DNA of 64,000 bases from the NCBI RefSeq assembly GCF_003815675.1, contig NZ_CP033918.1, forward strand, positions 2,046,001 through 2,110,000, read 5' to 3'. Below, one piece after another: positions 52,699-62,198 of this stretch. The translations under genes were made by a program, and so were the position numbers. How positions within the stretch are numbered: the stretch's first letter is position 1; every line of letters begins with the position of its first letter. The DNA is from Chryseobacterium sp. G0186 (GTDB taxonomy: Bacteria > Bacteroidota > Bacteroidia > Flavobacteriales > Weeksellaceae). The notes beneath the pieces were generated by a model. That model was not told the DNA's origin and did not search any database. It worked only from the letters and a program-made list of their open reading frames with translations.

Positions 52699-55314
52699 TT
52701 ACAAACTTTTCAGCTTCTCTTCCAGGATGGTGATCTTGTCAAGAGCATCTTGTTGCTTCTTACGCTCAACCTCTACAACTTCAGGTTTTGCATTGGCAAC
52801 AAACTTTTCGTTGGAAAGTTTCTTCTCTACCGAAATTAAGAATCCTTTTAAATATTTCAATTCTTCTTCAGTTTTTATTTTTTCTTCTCCCAGATCCAGG
52901 TTTTCACTTAAAGGAATAGAAACCTCAGTGGCTCCTACCAGGAAAGTAAAGCTTGGTTTATCTGTTTTTTGTCCAAAGTTAATATCAGAGATATTAGCCA
53001 GTTTTCTTACTACATCTTCATTGGCAAATGCTGTAGCATTGGTAAATACCTCAACGGCTTCTCTTGGTGAAATTCCTTTTGTCTGACGGTAATTTCTAAC
53101 ACCGGAGATCAGTTCTTTTGAAATTTCAAAGTTCTTGATAATTTCTTCACTGAAATCATCTGCATTTTTCTGCTGAGCAATAACAAGAGCTTCTTCAATA
53201 TTTCTTTCTGAAATCAAATGCCAGATTTCTTCTGATTGGAAAGGCATAAACGGATGAAGTAATTTCATCAATTCTTCAAAGAAAACAATTGTTCTGTCGT
53301 AAACCTCCTTGGAAATTCCCTCTCCGTAGTTTGGCTTAATCGCTTCAAGGTACCAACCACAAAAATCGTCCCAAATTAATTTATAAACCAAATGAAGAGC
53401 ATCAGAAATTCTGAATTTTTCAAATTGATCATTGATCTCAACAATTGTTTTATTCAATTTATTTTCAAACCATTCGATAGCCTGATGATCTGTAGCGATG
53501 GCCGGCTTATCTTCATGGTTCCACATATTGATCAAACGGAAAGCACTCCAGATTTTCGTCATGAAGTTTCTTCCCTGAAGCATTAAATCCTCATCAAAAA
53601 GAAGATCGTTTCCTGCTGCAGAACTCAATAGAATCCCTACACGAACACCATCTGCTCCGTATTTATCCATCAATTCAAGAGGATCAGGAGAATTTCCTAA
53701 GGATTTTGACATCTTTCTTCTCTGTTTATCCCTTACAATTCCTGTAAAATAAACATTCTTAAACGGAACTTCTTTTCTATACTCTAATCCGGCCATAATC
53801 ATTCTGGCCACCCAGAAGAAAATAATATCCGGTCCTGTAACCAAGTCAGATGTAGGATAATAATAATTGATATCCTTATTTTCAGGATCGAGTAATCCGT
53901 CAAATACAGACATTGGCCACAACCAGGATGAGAACCAGGTATCCAGCGCATCATCATCTTGTCTAATATCCTCAACAGTCAATTCAGAGTTTCCTGTTTT
54001 CTGTTTTGCCAGCACTAAGGCCTCTTCCCTTGTTTCAGCAACTACAAAATCTTCATCTCCTGTACCATAGTAGTAAGCAGGAATCTGCTGTCCCCACCAT
54101 AGCTGACGTGAAATATTCCAATCGCGGATGTTTTCCATCCAGTGTTTGTAGGTATTTTTAAACTTTTCAGGATAGAATTTTACTTCATCATCCATTACTA
54201 CATCCAATGCCGGCTTAGCAATTTCAGACATCCTAAGGAACCACTGTACTGAAACCTTAGGCTCAATAACCGCTCCTGTTCTCTCCGAAGTTCCTACTTT
54301 ATTTACATAATCTTCTGCTTTTAGTAGAAGATCTTTTTCTTCCAGCTCTTTCGCGATTTGCTTTCTTACGTCAAATCTGTTTTTCCCGGCATAATGTAGA
54401 CCGTGCTCGTTAAGATTTCCGTCGTCATCCAGAGCATCAATCATTTTCAACTGATGTTTCTGTCCGATCTCATAGTCATTGATATCGTGTGCCGGGGTAA
54501 TTTTCAAGGCTCCTGTTCCGAATTCAATGTCTACATATTCATCTTCAATGATTGGGATTACTCTATTTACGATAGGTACAATTACATTTTTCCCCCTCAA
54601 ATGAGCATATCTCTCATCATTAGGGTTGATACATACTGCTGTATCCCCAAAAATAGTTTCAGGACGTGTGGTAGCCACTGAAAGGAAGTCCTCTGCCCCT
54701 TCAATCTTATATTTCAGAAAATATAATTTTCCGTTCTGTTCTTTAAATATTACCTCTTCATCTGAAATATTGGTCTTCGCTTCCGGATCCCAGTTTACCA
54801 TTCTGTATCCTCTGTAGATCAATCCTTTATTGTAAAGGTCTACAAAGCTTTTGATCACCTGCTGAGAAAGTTTCTCTTCCATAGTGAAACGGGTTCTGTC
54901 CCAATCGCACGAACAACCTAATTTTTTAAGCTGCTCAAGAATGGTTCCTCCGTATTTATTTGTCCATTCCCAAGCGTGCTCAAGGAATTGTTCACGGGTA
55001 ATATCGGACTTGTTGACCCCTTCAGACTTCAATTTAGCAACAACTTTAGCTTCAGTGGCAATTGAAGCGTGATCTGTTCCCGGAATCCAACAAGCATTAA
55101 ACCCGCGCATTCTTGCACGACGGACCAGAACATCTTGAATGGTATTGTTCAACATATGCCCCATGTGTAGTATCCCCGTAACGTTTGGTGGAGGAATGAC
55201 TATCGTATATGGTGGTTTGTCATTAGGTTCTGAGTGGAAATACTTGTTTTCCAACCAGTAATTGTACCATTTTTGTTCTGTTTCCTGTGGATTGTACTTT
55301 TCTGAAATCTGCAT
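52699..55314 (-). CDS. valS: Valyl-tRNA synthetase
   Basis: The 871-residue class-I synthetase has VIPPPNVTGILHMGHML (HIGH motif) and the editing domain (TTRPETIFGDTAVCINPND). The motif WFSSWLWPMSVF follows, then KMSKSLGNSPDPLEL (KMSKS loop), an anticodon-binding domain, and a C-terminal coiled-coil arm (LKGFLISVEKKLSNEKFVAN). I place the start at the ATG at 55314; the upstream in-frame ATG at 55338 would lie within a few bases of the transcription start predicted from the TAnnTTTG element at 55343-55350. Confidence 0.96.
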   Translation of the reverse strand: MQISEKYNPQETEQKWYNYWLENKYFHSEPNDKPPYTIVIPPPNVTGILHMGHMLNNTIQDVLVRRARMRGFNACWIPGTDHASIATEAKVVAKLKSEGVNKSDITREQFLEHAWEWTNKYGGTILEQLKKLGCSCDWDRTRFTMEEKLSQQVIKSFVDLYNKGLIYRGYRMVNWDPEAKTNISDEEVIFKEQNGKLYFLKYKIEGAEDFLSVATTRPETIFGDTAVCINPNDERYAHLRGKNVIVPIVNRVIPIIEDEYVDIEFGTGALKITPAHDINDYEIGQKHQLKMIDALDDDGNLNEHGLHYAGKNRFDVRKQIAKELEEKDLLLKAEDYVNKVGTSERTGAVIEPKVSVQWFLRMSEIAKPALDVVMDDEVKFYPEKFKNTYKHWMENIRDWNISRQLWWGQQIPAYYYGTGDEDFVVAETREEALVLAKQKTGNSELTVEDIRQDDDALDTWFSSWLWPMSVFDGLLDPENKDINYYYPTSDLVTGPDIIFFWVARMIMAGLEYRKEVPFKNVYFTGIVRDKQRRKMSKSLGNSPDPLELMDKYGADGVRVGILLSSAAGNDLLFDEDLMLQGRNFMTKIWSAFRLINMWNHEDKPAIATDHQAIEWFENKLNKTIVEINDQFEKFRISDALHLVYKLIWDDFCGWYLEAIKPNYGEGISKEVYDRTIVFFEELMKLLHPFMPFQSEEIWHLISERNIEEALVIAQQKNADDFSEEIIKNFEISKELISGVRNYRQTKGISPREAVEVFTNATAFANEDVVRKLANISDINFGQKTDKPSFTFLVGATEVSIPLSENLDLGEEKIKTEEELKYLKGFLISVEKKLSNEKFVANAKPEVVEVERKKQQDALDKITILEEKLKSL

Positions 55315-55342
55315 AAATTCTATTTCTTTGGCTTGCAATTTG

Positions 55343-55350
55343 CAAAAATA
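55343..55350 (-). promoter_or_regulatory. TAnnTTTG -7 element of valS
   Basis: The minus strand reads TATTTTTG, 28 bases before the ATG at 55314. Confidence 0.5.
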
Positions 55351-55392
55351 GTCTAAAGAAAAAAAATTTTAACCATGAATTAAAATAATTTT

Positions 55393-55400
55393 TAACTTTG
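55393..55400 (+). promoter_or_regulatory. TAnnTTTG -7 element of the DUF1573 gene
   Basis: TAACTTTG is a full match to the consensus, 43 bases before the ATG at 55444. Confidence 0.6.
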
Positions 55401-55443
55401 TTTCACAAAATTTATCAAACAAACATATTTAACATTCAAGAAT

Positions 55444-55908
55444 ATGAAGAAATTAATCGCAGGAATTGCATTATTCGGAACATTTGCCCTTGCATCTGCA
55501 CAAACTATTACTTTTGACAAGACAACTTTTGACTATGGTACAATTAAGCCTAGCTCTGACGGTACAAGATTTTTCACAGTAACAAACACTGGTGACAAGC
55601 CTTTGATCCTTTCAAATGTAAAGCCATCTTGTGGATGTACAACTCCTGAATTCAGCCAAGACCCGATCATGCCAGGAAAATCTGCTAAGATCAAGGTTGG
55701 TTACAACACTGCTCTTACAGGAGGTTTCAACAAAATGATTGAGGTTTTCTCTAACGACCCTGCCAACAGCAGAAGCGTAATCTACATCAAAGGTAACGTA
55801 GACGCTAATGCTCCTGAGCCAAAAGTATTAACTCCTGCTGAGCAGAAAGAAGCTGCTAAAGCTGAGAAAAAAGCTGCTAAACTAGCTAAAAAAGCTGCTG
55901 CAAAGTAA
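55444..55908 (+). CDS. Secreted DUF1573 protein with Lys/Ala-rich tail
   Basis: The 154-residue protein has a signal peptide (residues 1-19, ending ASA). An ASPM-SPD-2-Hydin-like Ig domain of the DUF1573 type follows: FDYGTIKPSSDGTRFFTVTN, PLILSNVKPSCGCTTPEF with the conserved Cys pair, and MIEVFSNDPANSRSVIYIKG. The tail from about residue 125 is made of Lys, Ala and Glu (EKKAAKLAKKAAAK) and probably forms a basic helix. Such proteins are abundant periplasmic proteins of Bacteroidota of unknown function. It has its own promoter and terminator. Confidence 0.85.
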   Translation: MKKLIAGIALFGTFALASAQTITFDKTTFDYGTIKPSSDGTRFFTVTNTGDKPLILSNVKPSCGCTTPEFSQDPIMPGKSAKIKVGYNTALTGGFNKMIEVFSNDPANSRSVIYIKGNVDANAPEPKVLTPAEQKEAAKAEKKAAKLAKKAAAK

Positions 55909-55930
55909 GCTCTACTCAAAAAAATAAAGA

Positions 55931-55958
55931 AACCGTCTCAATAGAGGCGGTTTTTTTT
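55931..55958 (+). terminator. Terminator of the DUF1573 gene
   Basis: The 9-bp stem AACCGTCTC / GAGGCGGTT (one G-T pair) with an AATA loop is followed by further T residues to 55958. Confidence 0.9.
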
Positions 55959-56041
55959 ATTACATTTATGTTACAGTAGATGTCAGGTAGCAAAGATTTG
56001 TGCTCGATGTTTAGTGAAACAATCTTTTAATCTTAAAAAAT

Positions 56042-56911
56042 ATGGACACCAATTTCTCAGATGATTTTATAGTAAATGGAAAATTTTCAATTAAAAAGGC
56101 ATCAACCACCTATAATGGAAAACTGACCAAAGAAGAAGGAGTACAATTATTAATTCAGGAAAAAGAAAAACTTCGCGAATTACAGGAAAGACTTTATGCT
56201 GATGGAAGCCAATCTCTTTTGGTTGTATTACAGGCTATGGACGCTGCCGGAAAAGACAGTATGATAGAGCATGTATTCGGGGGAGTAAATCCGCAGGGCT
56301 GTAATGTAACCAGCTTTAAAACACCCAGCTCAAAAGAATATTCTCATGATTTTTTATGGAGACATTATTTGGCCTTACCCCAAAAAGGAATGATTGGGAT
56401 CTTCAACCGTTCGCACTATGAAAGTGTTCTTGTCTGTAAAGTTCATCCTGAATATAATTTAAATGAAAAAACATGGTCATCCGTAAAGGATTTTGATAAT
56501 AAATTCTGGGAAAACCGCTATGAAAGTATCCGTAATTTTGAAAAACATCTGGCACAAAACGGAACAACTATTATCAAGATATTCCTGAATGTATCCAAGG
56601 ATGAGCAAAAGAAAAGATTACTGGACAGAATTGACGAACAGGAAAAAAACTGGAAATTCTCCGCAGCTGATCTTCCCGAAAGGGCATTATTCCCACAATA
56701 TATGGAGGCTTATGAAACGGCCATCAACGAAACATCAAAAGATCATGCCCCATGGTATGTGCTTCCGGCTGATAATAAATGGTTTGCAAGAGTAGCTGCA
56801 GTTCAGATTATTATTGACACTTTGGAAAAAATGAACCTTAAATATCCTAGTCTTTCTGAAAAAGAAAAACAGGAACTCAAAGAAGCAAAGGCTACACTTG
56901 AAAATGAATAA
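56042..56911 (+). CDS. Polyphosphate kinase 2 family protein
   Basis: The 289-residue protein carries VVLQAMDAAGKDSMIEHVFGG (Walker A), the GMIGIFNRSHYESVLVCKVHP region with the Asn-Arg-Ser-His pattern of PPK2, and the lid RLLDRIDEQEKNWKFSAADL. PWYVLPADNKWFARVAAVQ lies near the end. PPK2 enzymes transfer phosphate between polyphosphate and nucleotides; which nucleotide (ADP, AMP or GDP) depends on class and cannot be fixed by eye. It is monocistronic and ends in a strong hairpin. Confidence 0.9.
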   Translation: MDTNFSDDFIVNGKFSIKKASTTYNGKLTKEEGVQLLIQEKEKLRELQERLYADGSQSLLVVLQAMDAAGKDSMIEHVFGGVNPQGCNVTSFKTPSSKEYSHDFLWRHYLALPQKGMIGIFNRSHYESVLVCKVHPEYNLNEKTWSSVKDFDNKFWENRYESIRNFEKHLAQNGTTIIKIFLNVSKDEQKKRLLDRIDEQEKNWKFSAADLPERALFPQYMEAYETAINETSKDHAPWYVLPADNKWFARVAAVQIIIDTLEKMNLKYPSLSEKEKQELKEAKATLENE

Positions 56912-56955
56912 AAATTACCCCTCGAATTCTACTTAATTTGAGGGGTAATTTTTAT
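56911..56955 (+). terminator. Terminator of the PPK2 gene
   Basis: The 13-bp stem AAAATTACCCCTC / GAGGGGTAATTTT (56911-56923 / 56940-56952), followed by a short T-rich tail, starts at the last base of the stop codon. Confidence 0.85.
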
Positions 56956-57027
56956 GGTTAGGTAATATAAAATCTAAGTTACAATTTATTGAACAAACCA
57001 GAGTCCTAGTTCTATTAAATAAAAATT

Positions 57028-57349
57028 ACGAGAAAATCTATAAGCCGGATTCTGTGCTTCCGAAGAAGCGCTTGTTATTTATCTACGTCTTACATTGCTG
57101 CAAGACTTGAGCTGATTACCCCTCGGTTTTCAGGACGAGCCGCCCCTATTCTCATTACTGAAAAGAACCGATATACTTACCATTGCACCGCAAAGAGTTT
57201 ACCTGGTTTCACTACAGCCGAACTGTACTTGCTTTCTGTTGCACTTGTCCTACCCTCACGGGTGACGGATGTTATCCGCTTTGCTGCTCTATGGTGTCCG
57301 GACTTTCCTACCCCTGCCAAAACAGGAATCAACAAGCCGATTTTCTCGT
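57028..57349 (-). ncRNA. rnpB: RNase P RNA (bacterial type A)
   Basis: The minus strand holds the conserved core of RNase P RNA: GGAAAGTCCGG after the first helix (about 57297-57307) and ACAGAATCCGGCTTATAG at the 3' side (57037-57054), the P4 strand. The ends pair over 11 bases (57028-57038 with 57339-57349), forming helix P1 and fixing a length of about 322 nt. A TAnnTTTG element at 57355-57362 is at the right distance for a start at the 5' end of P1. It processes the 5' ends of tRNA precursors. Confidence 0.95.
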
Positions 57350-57354
57350 GGGGG

Positions 57355-57362
57355 CAAAGATA
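57355..57362 (-). promoter_or_regulatory. TAnnTTTG -7 element of rnpB
   Basis: The minus strand reads TATCTTTG, five bases before the first base of P1 in rnpB. Confidence 0.65.
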
Positions 57363-57534
57363 CATAAATTTCGTGGTAAAAAGGGCGAAAAGGTGAAAGA
57401 GCAACGAGATATAGAAGTCAAAAAAAAATTCCATAAACCGCATTGTTTTTCTTATTCTTTGTTTTTTTCATTTTTGTGATGTTACCTTTTCATGATTTTG
57501 CATTAATATTCTTCATCAATTACCACTTTATTAT

Positions 57535-57542
57535 TATCTTCG
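57535..57542 (+). promoter_or_regulatory. Candidate -7 element of the ECF sigma operon
   Basis: TATCTTCG is one base off TAnnTTTG and lies 15 bases before the ATG. The identical octamer precedes the YciI-like gene at 1327. Confidence 0.35.
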
Positions 57543-57557
57543 TGCCATTATACATCT

Positions 57558-58049
57558 ATGAATTCTAGAGAAAAAGAATTTGCGCAGCTTATCAAGGATA
57601 ATCAGGGTCTGATTATTAAGGTATCGCGCTTATATACCAATTCTCTGGAAGATGAAGAGGATCTTTTTCAGGAAATTGTCTTGCAGCTTTGGAGAAGCTA
57701 TGATTCTTTTAAGGGAAATTCTAAGATCTCCACATGGATGTATCGTGTAGCGCTTAATACCGCCATCACCCTCTTTAGAAAAAAAAGCAAAAGTCTCCCT
57801 ACCAATGAACTGGATATCAACCACAAGGACTTTGTGGAAGATGATGATGAAAAACAACAACAGATATCGCTTTTGTATACTGTAATCAAGACTCTTCCTA
57901 ATATAGAAAGAGCCATTGTCATGATGTATCTTGACGATCTGCCTTACAAGGACATTGCAGAAAACCTTGGAATTACCGAAGTTAATGCACGTGTGAAAAT
58001 GAATAGATTAAAGAAAACCCTTAAAGAACAGATGGAAAAACATGCCTGA
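57558..58049 (+). CDS. ECF-type RNA polymerase sigma factor
   Basis: The 163-residue protein has sigma region 2 (DEEDLFQEIVLQLWRSYDSFKGNSKISTWMYRVALNTAI) and region 4 (TLPNIERAIVMMYLDDLPYKDIAENLGITEVNARVKMNRLKKTL, a helix-turn-helix). The length is normal for ECF factors. Its last codons overlap the next gene, a membrane protein that may be its anti-sigma factor, by eight bases. Target promoters are unknown. Confidence 0.92.
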   Translation: MNSREKEFAQLIKDNQGLIIKVSRLYTNSLEDEEDLFQEIVLQLWRSYDSFKGNSKISTWMYRVALNTAITLFRKKSKSLPTNELDINHKDFVEDDDEKQQQISLLYTVIKTLPNIERAIVMMYLDDLPYKDIAENLGITEVNARVKMNRLKKTLKEQMEKHA

Positions 58050-58716
58050 ATTTGATTTAGATAGCTTTAAGAAAACATGGCAGGAACAACCTGTACAGCC
58101 AAAATATGACAACAGTGAAATTCTTCAGATGTTGAACAGAAAATCACGTAATTATGTAAAATATATTTTTTGGATCAGTGTTGTAGAATTCCTGTTCTTT
58201 TCTGTTTTGGGTCTATTTTATTTCTTTCAGGAGGAAGAATCTGACAGTTTCCGTAAGGTACTGGAAAGACTGGGAGCCCAGGAAGCTCCTGAGGTTGAAA
58301 ACAATTTTGGTCATGCTTATTTAGCCATCAAAATTTTAAGTCTCTTGATTACCGCTTATTTTGTATTAAAATTCTATCAGAATTATCGTAAAATAAAGAT
58401 CGAGGAAAACCTTAAGGGACTTATTACCAGAATCATTAAGTTCAAAACAACGGTAAATGCCTTTATTTTGATCAGTATTGTATTGCTTATTGCATTTACA
58501 TTTGTATTGACGGCATTTATATTTTATACTTTAAATTCTCAAAATATTCAGCCTACCAATTCCAACCTTACCATTATTATTGTCGGAATTACCATCAGTA
58601 CCCTACTGGCAATATCCATGATCTGGATTTACTATAGATTGGTATACGGAACTATCATTAAAAAGCTTGACAAAAACCTAGAGCAGCTTAAAGAAATAGA
58701 TTCACAGGAAAATTAG
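58042..58716 (+). CDS. Membrane protein coupled to ECF sigma factor (possible anti-sigma)
   Basis: The 224-residue protein starts LDSFKKTWQEQPVQPKYDNSEILQML, a cytoplasmic segment of about 45 residues, followed by four hydrophobic helices (about 48-65, 92-110, 138-163, 175-196) and an acidic tail (LDKNLEQLKEIDSQEN). No zinc-binding HxxxCxxC anti-sigma motif is present. The eight-base overlap with the sigma gene and the N-terminal soluble arm make an anti-sigma role plausible, but it is inferred from context. Confidence 0.7.
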   Translation: MPEFDLDSFKKTWQEQPVQPKYDNSEILQMLNRKSRNYVKYIFWISVVEFLFFSVLGLFYFFQEEESDSFRKVLERLGAQEAPEVENNFGHAYLAIKILSLLITAYFVLKFYQNYRKIKIEENLKGLITRIIKFKTTVNAFILISIVLLIAFTFVLTAFIFYTLNSQNIQPTNSNLTIIIVGITISTLLAISMIWIYYRLVYGTIIKKLDKNLEQLKEIDSQEN

Positions 58717-58775
58717 TATTCATAGGCTATAGTTCAAGATATTATTGGTAATTTTATTGCACCAAATCTTAAACT

Positions 58776-60398
58776 ATGCCTTTATCTTATGTGTATGGAG
58801 CTTCTGAAGTTCCATTATTAGGACAGACTATTGGAGCCAATCTCAAAAGTACTGTCGAAAAACATCCCCATCAAGAAGCTTTAGTCTGTGTTCATCAGGG
58901 GTACCGAGCCACTTACCAGGAATTTTACAATCAAACAACTGCTGTTGCAAAAGCCTTATTGTTTTTAGGAGCAAAGGCTGGTGACAGAATCGGGATATGG
59001 TCTTCCAACCGTTATGAATGGGTTCTATTGCAATATGCTACTGCCAGAATCGGAACTATTTTGGTGAATATCAATCCTGCCTACAGAACTCATGAGCTAA
59101 CCTATGTTCTCAATCAATCTGAAATCCGTTATATTTTCTCGCCCTTAAGCTTTAAGACCAGCAATTACAAGGAAATGGTTGAATATGCAAAAGAGGTATG
59201 CCCTACGTTGGAACATGAAATTTTCTTTGATGATAATTGGGAAGATTTTGTCAACAACGGACAGGAAATTTCTGATGAAGTGCTACACAGCTTTGAGGAA
59301 CATGTGCAATTTGATGATCCTGTCAATATTCAATATACCTCCGGAACAACAGGATTTCCAAAAGGAGTAACACTTTCCCATCATAATATTCTAAACAATG
59401 GATATTTTATTGGGATAAGATTAAAATATACAGAAAAAGACCGCGTCTGCATTCCCGTACCTTTTTACCATTGCTTCGGAATGGTGATTGGAAATATATG
59501 CTGTACTACCCATGGCGCCTGTATGGTAATTCCTAATGATAGCTTTGATCCTGATATTACCCTGAAAACTGTTTCCGATGAAAAATGCACTTCGTTGTAC
59601 GGAGTTCCTACCATGTTTATCGCTGAACTTGCTGTGAAAGATTTTGAAACCTATGATTTTTCAAGCTTAAGAACAGGGGTAATGGCCGGTTCAGTATGCC
59701 CACCGGAGATTATGAAAAAAGTGGAAAGCCTTATGAACATTAAAGAAATGAGTATCTGTTATGGAATGACGGAAACCTCTCCTGTTTCCACGCAGACTTT
59801 AATTGGTACTCCTCTGGAAAAACAGGTCAGTACTGTGGGTACCGTTCAGGATCACCTTGAAATAAAGATCGTTGATGAAAATGGAAGAATCCTGAAACGT
59901 GGTGAGCACGGTGAGCTTTGCACAAGAGGCTACTCTGTCATGTTAAAATACTGGAATGACCCGGAAAATACAAGAAAAGTGCTGGATGATGCCCGATGGA
60001 TGCACACCGGAGACATGGCAGTAATGGATAAAGACGGATACATTACCATTTCCGGAAGAATAAAGGATCTTATTATCCGTGGTGGAGAAAATATATCACC
60101 CAAAGAGATTGAAGACTTTTTATATACCTATACCAACATTTTGGATGTTCAGATCATTGGAGTCCCAAGTGAAAAATTTGGGGAAGAAGTCATGGCTTGG
60201 GTAAAGGTAAGAAAAGGTTTTACAATTACTGAAACAGAGCTTTTAGACTATTGCAAAGGGAAAATTGCCCATTATAAAGTCCCAAAATACTGGAAGTTTG
60301 TGGATGAGTTTCCCATGACTATTTCAGGAAAAATCAGAAAAGTGGAAATGCGGGAAGTCTCTATGAAAGAACTTGGATTGGAAAGCTATAAAGCTTAA
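58776..60398 (+). CDS. Fatty acyl-CoA synthetase (AMP-binding)
   Basis: The 540-residue adenylate-forming enzyme has IQYTSGTTGFPKGVTLSHHN (P-loop, near 185), CYGMTETSPVS, YWNDPENTRKVLDDARWMHTGDMAVMDKDGYITISGRIKD (split in two motifs) and GGENISPKEIEDF. The C-terminal catalytic Lys is in ISGKIRKVEMRE. It is like the FadD/acyl-CoA synthetase family members that activate medium or long fatty acids. The chain-length preference is unknown. It is followed by a dispersed hairpin element and a bidirectional terminator. Confidence 0.9.
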   Translation: MPLSYVYGASEVPLLGQTIGANLKSTVEKHPHQEALVCVHQGYRATYQEFYNQTTAVAKALLFLGAKAGDRIGIWSSNRYEWVLLQYATARIGTILVNINPAYRTHELTYVLNQSEIRYIFSPLSFKTSNYKEMVEYAKEVCPTLEHEIFFDDNWEDFVNNGQEISDEVLHSFEEHVQFDDPVNIQYTSGTTGFPKGVTLSHHNILNNGYFIGIRLKYTEKDRVCIPVPFYHCFGMVIGNICCTTHGACMVIPNDSFDPDITLKTVSDEKCTSLYGVPTMFIAELAVKDFETYDFSSLRTGVMAGSVCPPEIMKKVESLMNIKEMSICYGMTETSPVSTQTLIGTPLEKQVSTVGTVQDHLEIKIVDENGRILKRGEHGELCTRGYSVMLKYWNDPENTRKVLDDARWMHTGDMAVMDKDGYITISGRIKDLIIRGGENISPKEIEDFLYTYTNILDVQIIGVPSEKFGEEVMAWVKVRKGFTITETELLDYCKGKIAHYKVPKYWKFVDEFPMTISGKIRKVEMREVSMKELGLESYKA

Positions 60399-60485
60399 CT
60401 GTTCTTACCATTAGAATTTAATAGGTTTTGAACATTTAAATTTATATGAAACCCTATAATTTTTACTGAGATTTCAATAGAAAAT

Positions 60486-60523
60486 GTGAAAATTCAAAGA
60501 ATTTTTGACGGGTTGGTTCTAAA
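60486..60523 (+). repeat. Dispersed hairpin element, copy 2
   Basis: The hairpin GAAAATTC / GAATTTTTG (60488-60495 / 60499-60507) is followed by ACGGGTTGGTTCTAAA. It matches the inverted copy at 37632-37669 at 33 of 38 positions by my alignment. Confidence 0.7.
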
Positions 60524-60535
60524 CATCTATAAAAA

Positions 60536-60569
60536 ACAAAAAAGCATTTCAGTTTGAAATGCTTTTTCT
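60536..60569. terminator. Bidirectional terminator between acyl-CoA synthetase and rpoN genes
   Basis: The stem AAAAAGCATTTCA / TGAAATGCTTTTT with a GTT loop has T runs in both directions and lies between converging genes. Confidence 0.92.
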
Positions 60570-60574
60570 ATAAT

Positions 60575-62038
60575 TTAAAGTTCTTTTCTTAATCTCGCAA
60601 CAGGAATATTGAGCTGTTCACGATACTTTGCAATCGTTCTTCTTGCAATATTATAACCTTGTTCTTTTAAAATTATCACTAAGGCATCATCTGTAAGAGG
60701 TTTTCTTTTGTTCTCCTTATCAATCACTTCCTGAAGATGAGTTTTAATCTCTTTGGTAGAAACTTCTTCCCCATCATCATTGGTTAAACTATCAGAGAAC
60801 AAATCCTTAAGATAAACAATACCATTGGGAGTGTCAGCATATTTACTTTTCACCACCCTTGAAATGGTAGAGATATCAAATCCTGTAATATCTGCAATAT
60901 CCTTTAAGATCATTGGCTTCAGAGATTTTTCGTCTCCTGTAATGAAATAATCTTTCTGGAACTTAACAATAGCCGTTATGGTTTGCAATAAAGTATTCTG
61001 ACGCTGATTGATCGCATCAATATACCATTTAGCAGCATCCAGTTTTTGCTTGATAAACAAAGCAGCCTGCTTATGTTCAGAAGAATTTTTATCGTGAGAA
61101 TAGGTCGTAAGAATATCTTTATACTCTTCCGAAACCCTTAATGTAGGTGCATTTTTGCTGTTAAGCATAGGAATGACAACTCCATCTTTCACCTGGATCA
61201 CAAAATCCGGAATAATTTCCTGATTGATTGTAATGGTCTGGGTATCAAAGTTCCCTCCAACCTTTGGTGACAGCTTGGAAATTTCCTCCAATGCATCTTT
61301 CAGATCCTCCTCTTCAATATCATATTTCTGAATGATCTTGTTATAGTGCTTATTCGTTAAGGCATCAAATTGATTTCTCAGAATACTGGCAGCTAAAGAA
61401 ACAGCTTTATCAGAGCTTACTTTCTTTTCAATCTGTAACAATAGACATTCCTGCAGCCCTCTTGCTCCTACACCGGACGGATCCAGCTTCTGAACATAGT
61501 TCTCTAAAATATCCTCTACTCTTTCTTTAGTCGTATAAATTCCCTGTGAGAAAGCAAGATCATCCACAATAGATTTAATCTCTCTTCTCAGGTATCCGTC
61601 TGTATCCAGGTTCCCGATCAGATATTCTGCAATTTTCAGGTCTTCATCACTGATATTCACCAGGTGAATCTGTTCCATCAGATAATCGTATAGTGACTGC
61701 CCCTCCGTTAAAAGGCTCTCGTTATCAAATTCTTCATCATCCGGAGAGTAGTTGCTGGAAGCGGTTTTATAGCTTGGTTCGTCGTCGTAGATATATTCAT
61801 TAACGTCGAAGTCTGTTTCAATGCTTTCTGTACCCTCATCCTGATAAGCGTCTTCTATGGAAGAATAATCATCTTCCTTAGAATCCTCCTTTGCAATTTC
61901 CAAAGCTGGGTTTTCTTCTAACTCTCTCTCCAACTCCTCTTCAAATTCAAGAGTATGAAGCTGAATAAGCTTCATCAACTGGATCTGCTGAGGGGCCAGC
62001 TTCTGTCCTAATTTGAGTTGTAAGTGTTGTTTAAGCAT
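60575..62038 (-). CDS. rpoN: RNA polymerase sigma-54 factor
   Basis: The 487-residue protein starts LKQHLQLKLGQKLAPQQIQLMKLIQLHTLE, the glutamine-rich region I that contacts activators. An acidic region II follows (about 50-110), then the core-binding domain (NLDTDGYLRREIKSIV, LDPSGVGARGLQECLLLQI) and the DNA-binding part with ARRTIAKYREQLNIP, the RpoN box. It directs transcription from -24/-12 promoters with an enhancer-binding ATPase. The ribosome-associated hpf gene often next to rpoN elsewhere is absent here. Confidence 0.95.
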   Translation of the reverse strand: MLKQHLQLKLGQKLAPQQIQLMKLIQLHTLEFEEELERELEENPALEIAKEDSKEDDYSSIEDAYQDEGTESIETDFDVNEYIYDDEPSYKTASSNYSPDDEEFDNESLLTEGQSLYDYLMEQIHLVNISDEDLKIAEYLIGNLDTDGYLRREIKSIVDDLAFSQGIYTTKERVEDILENYVQKLDPSGVGARGLQECLLLQIEKKVSSDKAVSLAASILRNQFDALTNKHYNKIIQKYDIEEEDLKDALEEISKLSPKVGGNFDTQTITINQEIIPDFVIQVKDGVVIPMLNSKNAPTLRVSEEYKDILTTYSHDKNSSEHKQAALFIKQKLDAAKWYIDAINQRQNTLLQTITAIVKFQKDYFITGDEKSLKPMILKDIADITGFDISTISRVVKSKYADTPNGIVYLKDLFSDSLTNDDGEEVSTKEIKTHLQEVIDKENKRKPLTDDALVIILKEQGYNIARRTIAKYREQLNIPVARLRKEL

Positions 62039-62155
62039 ATTATTATTTGCGTTTTAACATAACATATTCTACGAATTTAATAAATTTATTTGATAAAAAA
62101 CACATTTAGCATGATTTTTGCATTATCTATTAAATATAATAAACTATTGAATAAT

Positions 62156-62189
62156 AAAAAAGCCTTAAACAAATGTTTAAGGCTTTTTT
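62156..62189 (-). terminator. Terminator of asnS
   Basis: The 15-bp stem AAAAAGCCTTAAAC-type (62156-62170 / 62175-62189) with an AAAT loop gives a T run on the minus strand, 10 bases after the asnS stop. Confidence 0.92.
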
Positions 62190-62198
62190 ATTATATTT

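Noticed and set aside
57183..57479. Plus-strand frame of 98 codons and minus-strand frame of 88 codons over rnpB
   Set aside because: Both overlap the conserved RNase P RNA core, whose structure explains the sequence.
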